Positions 39,101-52,000 of a DNA stretch of 64,000 bases are shown here, piece after piece (the first letter of the stretch is position 1; each line of letters begins with the position of its first letter). Origin of the DNA: Amblyornis subalaris (lineage: Eukaryota; Chordata; Aves; Passeriformes; Ptilonorhynchidae); the NCBI GenBank assembly GCA_018881555.1, contig JACAXG010000025.1, positions 2,859,899 through 2,923,898 of the forward strand, given 5' to 3'. The notes beneath the pieces were generated by a model. That model ran no database searches, was not told where the DNA came from, and worked only from the letters and a program-made list of their open reading frames with translations. The translations under genes and the position numbers were made by a program.

Positions 39101-42100
39101 CCGCCCCCACTCAGTGGGGTATAAAACCCTGTGTAACCCTACTCCCGGGGCCTTTTCCATCCCTGGACCNTTCACCTGGAATAAACCTGCACGTGGAACC
39201 TATACGGAAAGTCCCCTCTCGGCTTCTTTATCTCCGCCAGCGCCCCAGAACATCCACCCTGGAAAGGTCCCTCGGGTGAGGAACCGATCCCTACAGCGTG
39301 TGGGAGCGTGCGAGCCGCCCGAGGTAGACGCCACAGCTCCGGTGTGGGACAAAGCAGCTATCCTCCGGGCTTTCATTGAGGGGCAGCGCGCGATTCTACA
39401 GACTGGTACCTGTTCAAGGAGTTTCCGCACGAGGAGAAAGAGCCCATCATAGAGACCAGCACCCATTGGCAGGGGGAACTGCAGCTGTAACAGAGTGGGA
39501 GACAGCCTGGAGCTAGGTGCTGGGTCTGAAGGCAGCAGCATCACACTTGGACCCTTCTAAGCCCATCTTTGCACAGGTCCACAGTGGGGTGGCATGGCTC
39601 ACCAGCTTCTCTGTCCCCATCCCATACCTCAGCAGGTGCTGTCAGCAAATTTGTCACCACTGGTAGGATCTCTTCTCTCTTGAGCTCCAAGGCCACCCCA
39701 TGCTGACTGAGCTGTGCCANGAGGAATGCTGCTGCACCCTGTGGGACAGGGAGAGCTCAGCACCTTTGGGACTTTCCCATCTGCTTGGTCAGTATTGACC
39801 CTTCATCTTTCGGCCTCATCCCACCCTGAGTGAGGAACAGTAAGGCCCAGATGGGATGTAGGGCTCTGCAAGGCTCTCAGTGGTCGCTCTGGCAGAGGGG
39901 GCAGCTTACCACAAGGGAGACAACAGTGGAGTAGGTGATGAGATTCACAGCCAGGGTAACCACCTCCTCAAGCCTGAAATGCAGGGATCAGGAGAGAAGC
40001 ACTATGTTCCCACAACTTCACATTGTGCAGAACAGCAGCATCTATATACCCATATGGCTGGGAAGCAGCCATGTTTCAGGAGTAGTCCTGGTTCACAGCG
40101 CCTCCTTGTCCACACTGGGTCATCCTCACCACTTCCCCAGCAGCCACCCACACTGCCCAGCACTCTGCTGGTATGTCTNGATCAGAGGGATCAGTGGGAC
40201 CAGGTTCCCAGCTCTGGGTAGGGTGCAGGACAGAGGGCTGTTCAGAGCAGGGCATGTACCTCTCCCACCTGTGAGTTAAAGTAGCTGCTTACCTGGGAGG
40301 GGAGGCTTCAAGCTGCGGGGTGAGCAGGGCCAGCAGGTACAGAGAGGCCTCACAGGCTTTCTCCTGGGCCACCTCCACAACAGTGACCTACCAAGGGAGC
40401 AGGAGTCATAGCAGGGGAGAAGGGGATGTTTCTGGGCCCTGGAGAACTGCACTCTTCAGATTAAACTCTTCTCCCCACACTGATTGGCCCGAGCAGTGCT
40501 CAGAGGAATGTGTCCTGCTTGCCCACACTCCTACCCCCCTACCAGGGCTGCAGTCAGTCCTACCTCACCGTTTGAGAGCTGCATGAGGGAACCCCACAGT
40601 GGCTGGCTCCTTCCCAGGTACTGGCACAAGCTTGGGCAGGCATGGCAGACAGCATAGAGGATCTGCAAGGCAGAGGGGAGAGATGCCTACCAGCCCCTGT
40701 GGACAGGTCCACTCCAGTCACACCCCATGGCTACCATAGGCTCATTTATTCAATTGGCACCAGGCAGGTGGGAGTCATTGAGGGCTAAGCCCACAGTTCC
40801 CTCTTCCCCATGCTCCTAATTCCAGAGCAAAAATCCCAGCGAAGGTGCCTTCTCTGGAGAGAGCCAGGTAAAAGGATAGGGCCATTACCTTCAGCACATT
40901 CAAGGAGCAGCCTGGGTGCTCCAGTCGCCCCAGCAGTCTTGCAAGCTGCTGGCTCTCTCCTTCCATAAGCATTTCAGCTACTGCATAAGCAACCTGCAGA
41001 AATCAGCCTGTTGTGCACTCTGGGCACCTAAAGCACTACACAGACTAAAGGAGTTTAATGCTAGCAACAATTTAATAAAAGAAGGTATCTGCTTCCTACA
41101 TGTTGTCTGTGTTTACTAAGGGATGCCTATCTGCCATGACCTAGCATGGCTTTGATGCACAATCCCAGAGCTGAGATGAGCAAGGTAATATTCCTCTTCT
41201 GCTTCCCTCCTTGTTGACTCAGAGTTGAGTTAAAGAATCAAATGTAAATCTGTAGTTGTTTTCTCTTTTACTGTACATTCAATTTCAGATTTCCTATAGT
41301 TCATATAACTGCAATAAAAGAATTCTACATGTTTTCTATGCATTGCCTAGTTCCATACTTAGCCCATCTCACAATTCAGATCCCAAGTTTGAGTCTCTTA
41401 ATTGATTCAAGAATCCTTAGATTCCTAAGGTCAGCTGTTGGCTGGGGAGGTGCAGCCCACAAATATGAGCTCTGCAGCCACTAAAGCTAGAGGATCCCAG
41501 CCCTCTACTCTTCTGCTGAGAAAGAGATCCTCCTGGAAAGGGCTGCTGACCCTGTGGAGNCCACACCTCCTCACTCTGTACAGAGAGCTGGTCTGACCTT
41601 CTGCTTGGCTCTCCGACAGCTGTTCCTCTCCAGTGGGATGCTGCAGGCAGCAGCCAATGCAGCTGGGAAGAGGTCTGCCACACATGGGCTCTGGTCATGG
41701 GCTGATTTGCCCTCCACCGCTGCACCTGCACAGGGACAGAGCTTGGGAGTCACATGCTGAGGGGCAGCAGGATGGGGTTGGATGGCAAGAGAGAAGTCAG
41801 GCTTCTGACATGAGGAGGGTGAGATCTGGGATTGAGGGAGAAGAGAGCCCTAGGTAGCAGGGGTCTGGACAGATAAGTTTCAGCCACCTCTTCTGGCCAA
41901 CAGCACTACAATGGCTGTCAGTTCTCTGATGGAGCCCAAGGGCAGGAGGGAGAGAGGAAACCCCAGGAAGAGGTGGTGAACTGCTACCACTGCTACCTTG
42001 CAGAGCAGGCTGCTCTGAGATGGATCCCTGAAGGAGTCTGTTCAGCAGGGGCTGATGCTCCTCTTGCAGCCTGACGTAGAAAGGTGCAGAGACAGAGGGG

Positions 42101-45100
42101 TCTCTTGTGTCCAGGCTCTCACAGAGCTGGGTGAAGCACTGGGGAAGACACAGGGGTTGCCATCACTGCAGACTGAGTGTAGGAGGGGAAAGAAGGACAG
42201 CGCAAGAAGCAGCTGTGGGAGAACAGCAGAGATGGGAGAAGGACTCGTGCTGGAATTTCAGGGACCTCCAAGTGTCCACTCCAGACAGATTACTGTATGG
42301 GACCCACATTTGGCTGCATGCTGCCGAAGCGAGGGGTACACATGGAGGCACATGTCCCTCCTCACCTTTGTCACAGCCTGGCAGAGGATTTTTGCTCTTG
42401 CTTCCTCTGACTCTAAAACATGCAGGCTAGAAACAAAGGCTAAAAGCAAGATGATACCAAATGCAAGCCTGTACAAGTCTCCTGCCCAAGTCGCATGTGA
42501 ATCATACTCCAATGCTGAGAACCTGCTGTGCCCACCCAGCACAATCCCTGCAGCAGAACTTTTGGCAGCAGAGCCAGGGGCATGTCTGGCAAAGTGACAC
42601 TGCCTGGCCACAAGGCCATTTGTGCCAGGGTGTGTACAAGGGACTGCACCTGCCATCGGCTCAGCTAGTAAAGCCATACCAGAATGGTAAAGCCAGAAAA
42701 GGTGCCTTTTTTCTGTGTGTAATTCCCCACAAAAGCCCCAGTGGGTGAGACAGCCTGCCCTGACAAGAATGCATCAGACCCCATAGTTAGGAGCAGGGTT
42801 CTCATCCTGTGTTCCCCTAACATACACAAACACCCCCATAGCTTCTGTCTCTGAGGCAGAGGGTGTGGATGAGGGAGATGGAGACACCCTTACCAGGAGG
42901 CTTTGCTCGCAGAGTCTCATCTCACTGTCGACTGGCTCAGCCAGCAGCTCCGGCAGCAGGGCCAGGAAGAAGTCAGCACTCTCTTGAAAGGCCTGCAGGC
43001 TGGGGGAGGCAGCAGGGGCAGATGGGTGCAGAGAAACACAGCCCCTTGCTGTGAGGACAGGATCTGGACAGGCCCATATGGCCCTGACTAATGGAGCAGG
43101 CAGCACACACTCGCACTGTGAGCTGCTGTCAGCAGGCAGCACAACTGGACTTGTCAACTGTGCCTTTCAAGGAAAGTGCTCCTCTGTGAGGACAGCAATA
43201 TGGCATGAAGCACTTAGTCCATGATGCTTCCCCACAGAGACAGCTGCAGAGTATGAACACCACCCTCCCACCTACTGCCAGGTCCCCAAAGTGGCNACAT
43301 GAGACCTCAGAGAACAGAAGGTTGTCCCTACCTGTCGTTTTGCCCACTCTCCTCCAGGCTGCATTCACTGCTGAAATAAACTTTGGTCACTATGAGGAGG
43401 TCTGTCAGCACAGCGATACACCAGGGCTGCTGCAGAATCCAGAAAGAAACCACAAATGGGGATTGTCTGCTGGCCATCTCCACACCACTGGACAGGATCC
43501 TTCCCTACCAGAACCTGCCCCTTCTCAAGGGTGCTTAGAAGAGGAACCTGTGAGCCAGCTCCAGCAGGACACCAGGGCCTCCTCAGCACCAGCACTCTGA
43601 AGGGCCNTAAGGAGCCCAGATTCCTCTGGGGTCCCACACCCACCTGCTTGGTGCAACCACTCTCCAGGATCTGCTTGGCTAGACACAGCAGGGACAGAGG
43701 CACATTCAGCTCTCGGCAGAAGTGGTCCAGCAGCTCAGAGTCACAGCGGGTAGACAGGAGGTTGCCCATAACACGAAGCATGGAACGAAGATGGGAGGCT
43801 CCCTCCAGTATCCCTGAGAGCACCTGGACACAGAGAAGCCAGAAGAGCTCATAATCAGCAGCAGTTTTGGTCTCTCCACTAACCATGAAGCAGCCCTTCA
43901 ACCCATTCAGGCAGGGGACAGCAGAGGAGCAGATGGCAAGCCAAGTGCACGAGACAGCTCCAACTCCTGGAGAAGCAGAGGATCTTTTTGCTGATTGGAC
44001 TGAGGACTCTCCAAATGTTTCCAACCCAAGGAGGCAGCATCCACATCTCCAGTCATAGTTGCCTGGGCAACTTATCACTTACCTGCTGAGCAGAGTCTGC
44101 CAGGCGGTCCCGGACACGGTGCTGGAAGGCCGGGTCCCTCAGGAGGCTCAGAGGCACACTCAGCTGCATGGCTGAGGGCTCAGTGCTCTCAATCAGCTGC
44201 TGCCACTCCTCATCGCTCTCCAGCTCCTAGCCACACAGGAGAGAGGACTGGTGCCACAGATCCTGCCAGTCCCAGGGTCTCTGTACCGGCCCCTGGCGAC
44301 TGGGCCCTGCTGGCCTCACCTCAAGACACCGTCATACCTCACTCTCCAGGTCTACAGCCTCAATGCTATGCCTGCCCCAGGGCTCTGCTCTGCCAGCACC
44401 AGACTGTGGAAGGGAACCGGCTCCAGGAAACTCCTGCTCATAGTCTCGAGAGATGCTGGCCAAGGAAACAGCGCAGTCAGTGAAAGACCTTTCCTTTCCC
44501 TCTTCCTCCTGCCCCAGCCTCAACCTCCCTCACCTTGGGTTGGGAGGAGACTCCTCAAACTCCCACTCTGCTCTGCTGCTCTTTCCTTGCAGGAGACCAG
44601 GATTCTTCTCACTGGAGGCAGCCAGTGGCTCCCCCTCCTCAGGGGCTGCCTTCTGTGGAGCTGTTTTGGGTCTATGTGTGGGATGTCCATTGACAGAGCT
44701 CTTCATAGATGCATCATCTGCCTTCAGTTGCCCCTGGTGATGGCAGAGAAGTTTGGTCAGGGCAGGGTTACTCAGCCAGTCCCCTAGACCCCACCACTGT
44801 GAGCACCTGACATCCTGCTTTGTGTGTTGCTGACACCCCAGCCTGACCCATGTACTCATGTGTTTCCCCTCAGGGCCCACTTCAGTGTCCCTCCTTTGCC
44901 CTGACTGTGGGACACAGCCAGGGGAACCCCACACTTTCCTCCACCTTTTTCTGTGTCTCTTCAACCATCTTCTGCTGGGCCTTTCTCAGGATCCTGGACT
45001 GGCTGCTCCTGGGGGCCATGGAATGGGCTTGCCGCTCCTTCAGGGCCTGCAGCTCTGGGGACAGCTTGGTGGTGAAGGGGTTTGAGATCCCATGATCTTC

Positions 45101-48100
45101 TGTGTCATCAATCACTGGGGAGGGAAGAGGAGAACTTCAACAGCAGCTCTCCCTCNGGACATGGAGAGAGGGATCTCTCTTGAGATCCCAGGGGAATCCC
45201 AAGGGACCCAGAGCAAGACAAGGAGCAGGAGCGAGGAGTCAGTGCTTGGAAAAAGCTGAGCAGAGGAAGGCATAGACCAGGATAGTAAAAATAGCAGGGA
45301 AGGGATGTCCTCCCAGTCTCCAGGCAGCAGCAGAAGGAAACAGACCTGGACAGTTCTGGAAAAAGAGTAAGTACTCACCTGTAACCCGTCCAGCAATGAA
45401 GGGGTGAGAGAGCAGCTCTGGCCACGACAGGCGCTGGTGGGGGTCCTTCATTAGTAATCCCTGAAGGAAGCTCTACAGGGCAGCATAGCAGCAGGATCAC
45501 CAAGACATGTTCAGCACCCACCAGTGAGCATAGTGTACCCACCAGTCTCCCCCAGTAAAAGGCACCCAGGAAGCCTGCCTTTCCTGCCTGGCTCTGGGAA
45601 AGGAGTAGCTCTAGTGCTTAGGGCAGACAGGAAGACATTTCCCTTCCCAGCCCAATGAATCACTCCTCTGCTGTTGGACCCAGTTTCCCAGCTTATGGAC
45701 AGCAATGATAAGCATCCCCCTCCCACAAGGCCCAGCTCTCATTGCTTCTCTGTGTTCTGAAGTCCCTGTTACTGGACATAAAAGCCAAGAGTGACCCACC
45801 AGGGCAGCAGGCGAGGCCAAAACTGCAGTAACAGATCTCACCCTGCAGACAGGGCCTTGGCCCTTACCTTGAACACCGGGCTCATGGTCGTGGGCCATTT
45901 GACAGGGTCCTTGATGATGAGGCTAACAAGCTGGAAGATGCTGTTGGTGTAGAAGGGAGGAGTGCCCACAAACAGCTCGTAGAGGATGCAGCCCACGGAC
46001 CACAGGTCTGCTGTGTGGTCATACGGCCGTTCTTCCACCAGCTCAGGGGACATGTACAGCGGGGTGCCTTTGATGGAGGTCAGCACCATGGTGTGGATGC
46101 TCATGGCACGGGCAAACCTGCTCAGAGCAAAGCACAGATGGCAACTTCAGGCTGAAACATCCATTGCAGCTTCCAGGGAGTTCCCTACAAGCTTACCAAT
46201 GCTTCTTCCCTCTGCAGGACAAAAGCCCACTCTCTGCTTAACCTCTAAATATGCACAGAATCCAGGGTCCCCTTCTGCACTCCCCCACTCCTCCTCTACT
46301 GCACCCAGGACACCCCTTGGCTGCTCCAAGGCCAAGTGTCCTCGTCAAGCCAGCCCTTAGCACTCACCCAAAGTCACAGAGCTTGACAACACCATCTTTG
46401 CCCAGCAGGATGTTCTGAGGTTTCATGTCACGGTGGAGGATGCGGTGGGAGTGCAGGTAATAGAGAGCAGAGATGAGTTGGGCAGCTATGGTCTGCACCT
46501 GCCGGAGACACAGAAGCCTCACCCTGTGTCCCATGGTGCCACATGCTGGCACAACCACAGGGCCTGGTCACTTATGGCCTGGTTCCCACACAACGTCTGC
46601 CTTTTTCCTGCTTGGGGCAGGGACCAACTCCAGCTGTGGACCAGCATTTTCTTGGAGTAGGCCAATAGCCAAGGCAGCAGTCTGGTGCTGCGGCCGTTGG
46701 AAAGGGAACAGAGAAACCGAGGTCTCTGCAGGACCCCACTGTCCCACAGTGCCAACTTGGCCCCCTCTCCATCCTTTTCAGAAGATCGGCCAGGTAAAGC
46801 CCCAGAGGCACCCTCGCCCTCCTGACATCTCCTGGCTCACAGTAGAGACCCTCTGCCTGCAGGCAGGCAAATCCTGTTCTCTCCAGCCTGCAGCAAACAC
46901 TGCACAGTCACCTGGTCCTCGGGCAAACTCTTATCGTCCTCCAGGATCTGGAAGAGCTCCCCCTCTGCGTAGTCAGTCACTACCACCACCTGGAGGGAAG
47001 AGCAGTACGGTGAGATCAGGGTAAGAAATCTGAGGGAGGTGCTGGGGTGCCATNATGCACAGTCCATCAACTTGGGCTGGGACCTGGGATGGAAGAGAGC
47101 TCCCATGGCTGCACTGCAGCAAGGACCTGGCACTTAGCAGAGGTCTTGTAGCTGTCTGTATCTCGGACAGCCAGCAGAAACAAGGGAAGAGGGAAGGACA
47201 GGACAAGTCCAGAATGGTACTTCCAAGCCCAGTGGGTAGAGTAACTCCCTTGAGCTTGTTTTGAATCTGCTGTCCAATTACTTTATTTCATGTTCCCATG
47301 TCCCATAGAACAGTGTTCAGTCCTCTCTTACCATATTCTATCCATGAGAGTTTAAATCAGTGAAAAGCTAGTCTCTGAAGAGACTGATGAATGAAGATTC
47401 ACTTTCATCCTATGATCTCAAACCACTCCTTCTGCATCACACACCCCATGGCCAGCTCCTTCACCTCTGCATATGACCTAGTGCAGCCCACACAGCCCAC
47501 ACAGGTGTTGGCTCCCCACACAGCACATACTGGAGAGCTTTAAAAAACACTAACCAGACCCTGGAATGAAGTCACCAACATCTCCTGAGAAAGATGTCCC
47601 TACAACAGCAGGGGACAGCCCTTGTTCCCCTGCCCCAGTCAAGCAAAAGTCTTTGCCTGGAGTAGTCCCCTTCACCTCCTTATCAGTCTCAAAGCTGTCA
47701 AGCATCTGGATGATGTTGGGGTGATGGAGGTCTCTCACAATCTCAATTTCCCGCTGCAGGTTCTTCAGCTCCTTCTCAGACCGCCCCACCTTGGGGATGA
47801 ACTTCAAGGCCACCACCTTTCAAAGCAGGAAAAGCTGGGATCAGACCACACTCCTGGTCAGACCTACCCTGGCAAAGGCTGCTTTTAACCCAAACGGGTC
47901 TCAGTACTTTCCAGCTGAACACAAACAACAGAACAATGAGACACATTTGTTCACTGGGCCCCTTGGACCTGGTGCTCTCACCAGGCCCTTGCACATCAAC
48001 ACTGGTGCTCACACTTCTTTTCATACTGGCATTTAAAGCAAAGAAGTGTAATCAGTGAACACAGATAAAACCAGGACTTCAGAAACATGGGACAGGACCT

Positions 48101-48769
48101 AGAGATGCTGGTGAACAGCCGCCCTNACATGAGCTAGCGGCATGCCCTGGAAACGAGGAGCACTAGCAGCACCCTGGGCTGTATCAACAGGCAGCAACTG
48201 CAGGGAAGTGATCATTGGCGATTATTTGGAACTTTGTAGATCATGTTGGCAACATTGTGGACAAGTTTTTGGCCCAGAAAGACATCAATAGGCTGGAGCG
48301 GGTGTAACAGAGAGAACCACAGTGGTGAGGGGACTGAAGCACATGGCAGGAGGACACAGTGATTACAAATTGAAACAGAGTGAGGCTCAACTTGAAATGA
48401 GAAAGACACATTCATCCTAGTAACAGTCAGGCACCGGCTGGGGGGTGTTTGTTCTGGGGGTTTCAGAGGATCTAAAATTAGTGCTGGCCCTGCTTTAAGG
48501 TCCTGAAATCGCTCCTGATGTCCCTTGAATCCCGGTGACTCAGTGCCAGCAGGAGCTGATCAGGAAAGTCAGCAGAAAACCGAATGAATGCCGAGTCGCA
48601 AAGGCCTGGCAGAGCCTTAGAACCCAAGAGGCACCAGAAATCAGCCCCCGCAGCACACAACAGACCCCCGGACCTCTCCCCTCACCTGGGCGCTGTGCTT
48701 CCGGCGCCCCTTGTACACGCGCCCAAAGGAGCCTTCGCCGATCATTTCCAGGACGTGGTACTTCTCCAT
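35960..48769 (-). CDS. STK36: Serine/threonine kinase 36 (Fused homologue)
   Basis: Twenty-six coding exons, all phases consistent, 1341 aa: 48769-48686, 47816-47676, 46989-46912, 46498-46368, 46117-45868, 45472-45379, 45114-44945, 44733-44534, 44455-44338, 44226-44083, 43823-43644, 43429-43332, 42999-42894, 42138-41997, 41725-41598, 40993-40889, 40662-40564, 40387-40293, 39973-39910, 39738-39628, 39484-39410, 38349-38175, 37765-37618, 37408-37249, 36983-36243, 36148-35960. The N-terminal kinase domain has [12 protein letters not shown], catalytic Lys33 (VVALKFIPK), HRDMKPQN (Asp125), DFG (Asp143) and MSPELVEE. The rest is a disordered linker and helical armadillo-like repeats, e.g. [12 protein letters not shown]. 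In vertebrates it builds the central pair of motile cilia and has been linked to Hedgehog signalling. A second ATG lies one codon upstream (48772); the conserved start is MEKYH. An LTR splits the intron after exon 39484-39410. n positions 36257, 36797, 37618 and 39720 fall in exons. Confidence 0.95.
38724..38729. repeat. Target-site duplication, left copy (GACTGG)
   Basis: GACTGG immediately precedes the TG at the left end of the LTR and is identical to 39401-39406 at the right end. Confidence 0.85.
38730..39400 (+). mobile_element. Solitary endogenous retrovirus LTR, 671 bp, in STK36 intron
   Basis: The element begins TGTAG and ends CTACA, a perfect 5-bp inverted end with the retroviral TG...CA, and is flanked by the 6-bp direct repeat GACTGG. 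Inside are a TATA box (TATAAAA, 39120-39126), inverted CCAAT-type ATTGG motifs near 39025 and 39080, and a poly(A) signal AATAAA (39180-39185). These give U3, R and a roughly 200-bp U5 in plus orientation, antisense to STK36. No internal retroviral genes remain, so it is a solo LTR from recombination. A 6-bp duplication is usual for class II (alpha/beta-like, ERVK) elements. Two n (38830, 39171) fall inside. The intact ends and perfect duplication suggest a fairly recent insertion. Confidence 0.9.
39401..39406. repeat. Target-site duplication, right copy (GACTGG), within the STK36 donor region
   Basis: On the minus strand this copy reads CCAGTC and forms intron positions +4 to +9 after the exon ending at 39410 (CAG|GTA + CCAGTC). 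Confidence 0.85.
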
Positions 48770-49065
48770 CATTCGCGACGGGGCCGCTGAGCTGCCGAGG
48801 CAAAGCGGACGGTGAGGAGCAGCGCTTCCCCCTCCGCGGGCAACTCCCCGCCCGCGGGGTGCACCCNGGGCCCGGTCCCCTGAGCGGGTGTGCCCCGTCC
48901 CCCCACCCTCTAGGGTCTGTCCCTGCCCACCGGCTCCCCGAGCCCTGGGGGCAGCAATCCCGCGGCGGGATGGACCTCGCCCCGCCGCGCTCCCGCCTCG
49001 GACCCGCCGCCGAGGCGTCGCCTGGCAACGGGCTTCCCGCTTCCGCTTCCGGGGCGAGCGGGGAG
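48770..49065. promoter_or_regulatory. Divergent CpG promoter of STK36 (-) and RNF25 (+)
   Basis: The two start codons (48769 minus, 49066 plus) are 296 bp apart, and the whole interval and both first exons are CpG-dense (about 48680-49420). No TATA box is evident. Head-to-head pairs of this kind usually share one bidirectional promoter. Confidence 0.8.
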
Positions 49066-52000
49066 ATGGCGGCGGCCGGTGAGGAAGCGGAGGCGACGGA
49101 CTGGTAACAGCCCCCGCACCCTCCCCGCTCCCTGCACCCTCCTTGGTTCCCGCATCCTCCCCGGTCCCCGCACCCCTGCTGTCCCGCACCCCTGCTNTCC
49201 CGCACCTCCAGCCCGGCGGGGCCGCCTGACCCCCTCCCGGTCGGTCCCCGCAGGGCGCTGCCGCCGGAGGTGGAGGTGCTGGAGTCCATCTACCTGGAGG
49301 AGCTGCGGGTGGCGCGGGGCCACGGCAGGTACGTCCCGCGCGTCCCACCTCCCCGGCCCGGCCCCGCGCCGCCCCCCTCACGCCGATCTGCCCCTTCTGC
49401 AGGTGGGAGCCCTGGGAGATCAGCATCACCTTGCACCCTGCCACGGCCCAGGACCAGGACTCCCAGTACGTACGCTTCACCCTGGTGCTCTCCGTGCCCC
49501 CTCAGGTAGGCTGCCCCCCCCCCGCGGCCCTGCTCCTCCCGGCCTCGGGCCTCTCCACCTTCCTTGTTGTGCTTTGGGTGTTTCTCTTTCATCCTAGTAT
49601 CCTGATAAAGCTCCGGAGATCTCCATCAGGAATCCGCGGGGGCTGTCAGATGAGCAAATTCAAAAGTGAGTGCCAGGAGCACAAGGAGAGGGTGATCCTT
49701 TCTTCCAGAGATCCAGGAGGCAGAACCAGTGGACAAGCCAATTCATGTGATTTCCCGTGTCTGGTTAACAGATGGATACAGGTCCCTAAATAACTTTGTC
49801 CTAAATCTCACAGTAGCCACTGGTGCCGAATTTGACACCTAGGGGTCCACCTTGTGGTTGTTCCCCTGTGGTCCCCATGAAATGTAATTTGAATCCCCAG
49901 GGCCTTGAAAGCTCCTGGTCCTGCTCTGACAGAGGTGGGACTGACCCAAGTCCTTAGGCAGCCCATTGTTGCCTTTGTGCTTTGGTCCTTGGTGCAGAGA
50001 AATGTGTGCAGAGACCTTGGTGCCTGCCAGCAGCACGGGGGTAATGCGGCTCCCAGCACACCTGCTCAAGGGCTGTCNTCAGATAAACAAAGCCTGGGAT
50101 TCACCAAAACCAAAGGGTGCTGGGTGAGCTCAAGCTGAGGCTGTCAGCAAACCTACTCCTGCAAGTCCTGTCAGGACAAAGGCTTCCTGTGCATCAGCTT
50201 GTGGGGAGCCAGGACAGCACGTGAATATGTGTGTGCACAGGTGTCCATCCTGTGCTCCAAGCAAAGCCTGAAGGCCAGTGCTCTCTTTCTTCCTCTTGTC
50301 ATCATGGCAGGATGGCAGGTATGTGGGACAGTGAAAGGCATAGCTAAATTTGTGTTAAGCATTTCTGCTGCTTTGCTGTAGGATTTCCCAGGCCCTCAGA
50401 AGTGTTGCTGAAGCCAGGCTGGGGACAGAGGTGCTCTATGAACTGATTGAGGTGAGACTTGGAGGAGGTTGGGGGTGACCAGCCACAGACACTGGTCCCT
50501 GACTGCCCAAGGGGTGGGACATCCCTGAGCCCATGGACAGGCCAGCGAACAAAATGTTTGTTTTAATGTTTTTGCAGAAGGGGAAGGAGATTCTCACTGA
50601 CAACAACATTCCTCAAGGACAGTGTGTGATCTGCCTCTATGGATTCCAGGTAGGTGTGTGTCTCCTGACCCTTCAAGCTTACTGGGAAGTGAGGCAAGAG
50701 AACATGGAGTCTGAGGCTGGGATGTCAGCCTGGGATCAGGATGCGCCCCAGCAGCCCCTTGCCCCCCATTCTGTGGTTGATCTGACTGCACATGGCCCTT
50801 CCTAGGGTGATACATGATGGTCTCCCCATCAACCTCTAGAAAATCATCTACAGAAAATGGGCACAGGGCAGCAAGAGATGTTAGAGCATCTCCAGAGAAG
50901 TGTAAGGTCTGGGGATAGTTGCTGGTGCATTTCAGCTTCCCTGGGTTGGTCACATCTCACCTGGAGTTCAGCACACAGGTGGTCAGGAGGAACTAGAACA
51001 TACCCATGCAGATGCTCAGGTCTGCAGGGACAGGGGAGCTGGCCTTATCTGGGTTGCAAGGAAACTCAGCACCTTCCTAGGAAGAAGAACACATCTGGTG
51101 GGAAGATCGCTGCTTACACAGGAACACATGCAGAGAAATCAGTCACAAAAACTTTGCATCTTGACATTAGAAGTGTTTCTAACATTAGAAACAAGGAGCA
51201 GCATCCCAGTGATTGCTGAGGAAGTGGAGATGAAGCCCAACAGAAGATGTTAAGTGGATCTGCCAGCACTAGCACTAGTTCCCTATTGCTACTACTGACA
51301 TGGAAGTGAAAACCCACCTCAGCTGGAAAGGTTACAAGCCTTTGCTCAAATATCCTTCAAAGCTGCCCTTTTTTCTTGACAGGAGAAGGAAGCCTTCACA
51401 AAGACGCAGTGCTACCACTACTTTCACTCCCACTGTCTGGCCCGCTATGCCCAGCACATGGAGGAGGAGATTCTCATGCAGCAGGAAGAGAGAGAGCAGC
51501 ACCTTGCGCTATCCCCCAAACAGGTACCTGGCCCCCTGCACAGACTCTTCTAACATCTGTATCACTTCTAGACCAACAGGAGTTAGAAAAGAGAGCCCCT
51601 TCCCTAGTCCTAGTCCTAGTCCTTGAACTGCAGGGGTTTGCAGCAGGGTAAACACAATCACCTGTGTTCTGGGGTGATAAAACCTGCCTAGCACTTGTTG
51701 GAACAGTTGTCAGCCACAGAGCAAACAGCACAGCTGAACATGGAACAAGTCAAAGGCTCCTTCCTACAAACCCTTCAAAGAGGTGCTGCCTAGATGACAT
51801 CCTCCACTCTGGAGCAGAGAAAAATAGATCCTAGGCTAACGAGTACTGAAGCCATACATGTTGACAGGGGTGGTTTGTAAAGCAGTCAGCTGCTGGAGCA
51901 CAAATCCCAGCATACCTCATGTAACGACACCTTCCACAGCAGTTGTTGAGACCCCAGGCTGCTTTCATGCTGCTGGAACCCCCCTAGGGAAGCTGCTGGG

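Noticed and set aside
39036..39452. 138-codon plus frame
   Set aside because: Lies across the LTR U3/R/U5 and the STK36 exon edge; not a retroviral gene.
42366..42431. Minus-strand frame reading [20 protein letters not shown] with a donor, as an extra STK36 exon
   Set aside because: The exon before it ends in phase 0, but this frame needs phase 2. Exon 42999-42894 joins directly to 42138-41997 ([12 protein letters not shown]), matching the human protein.
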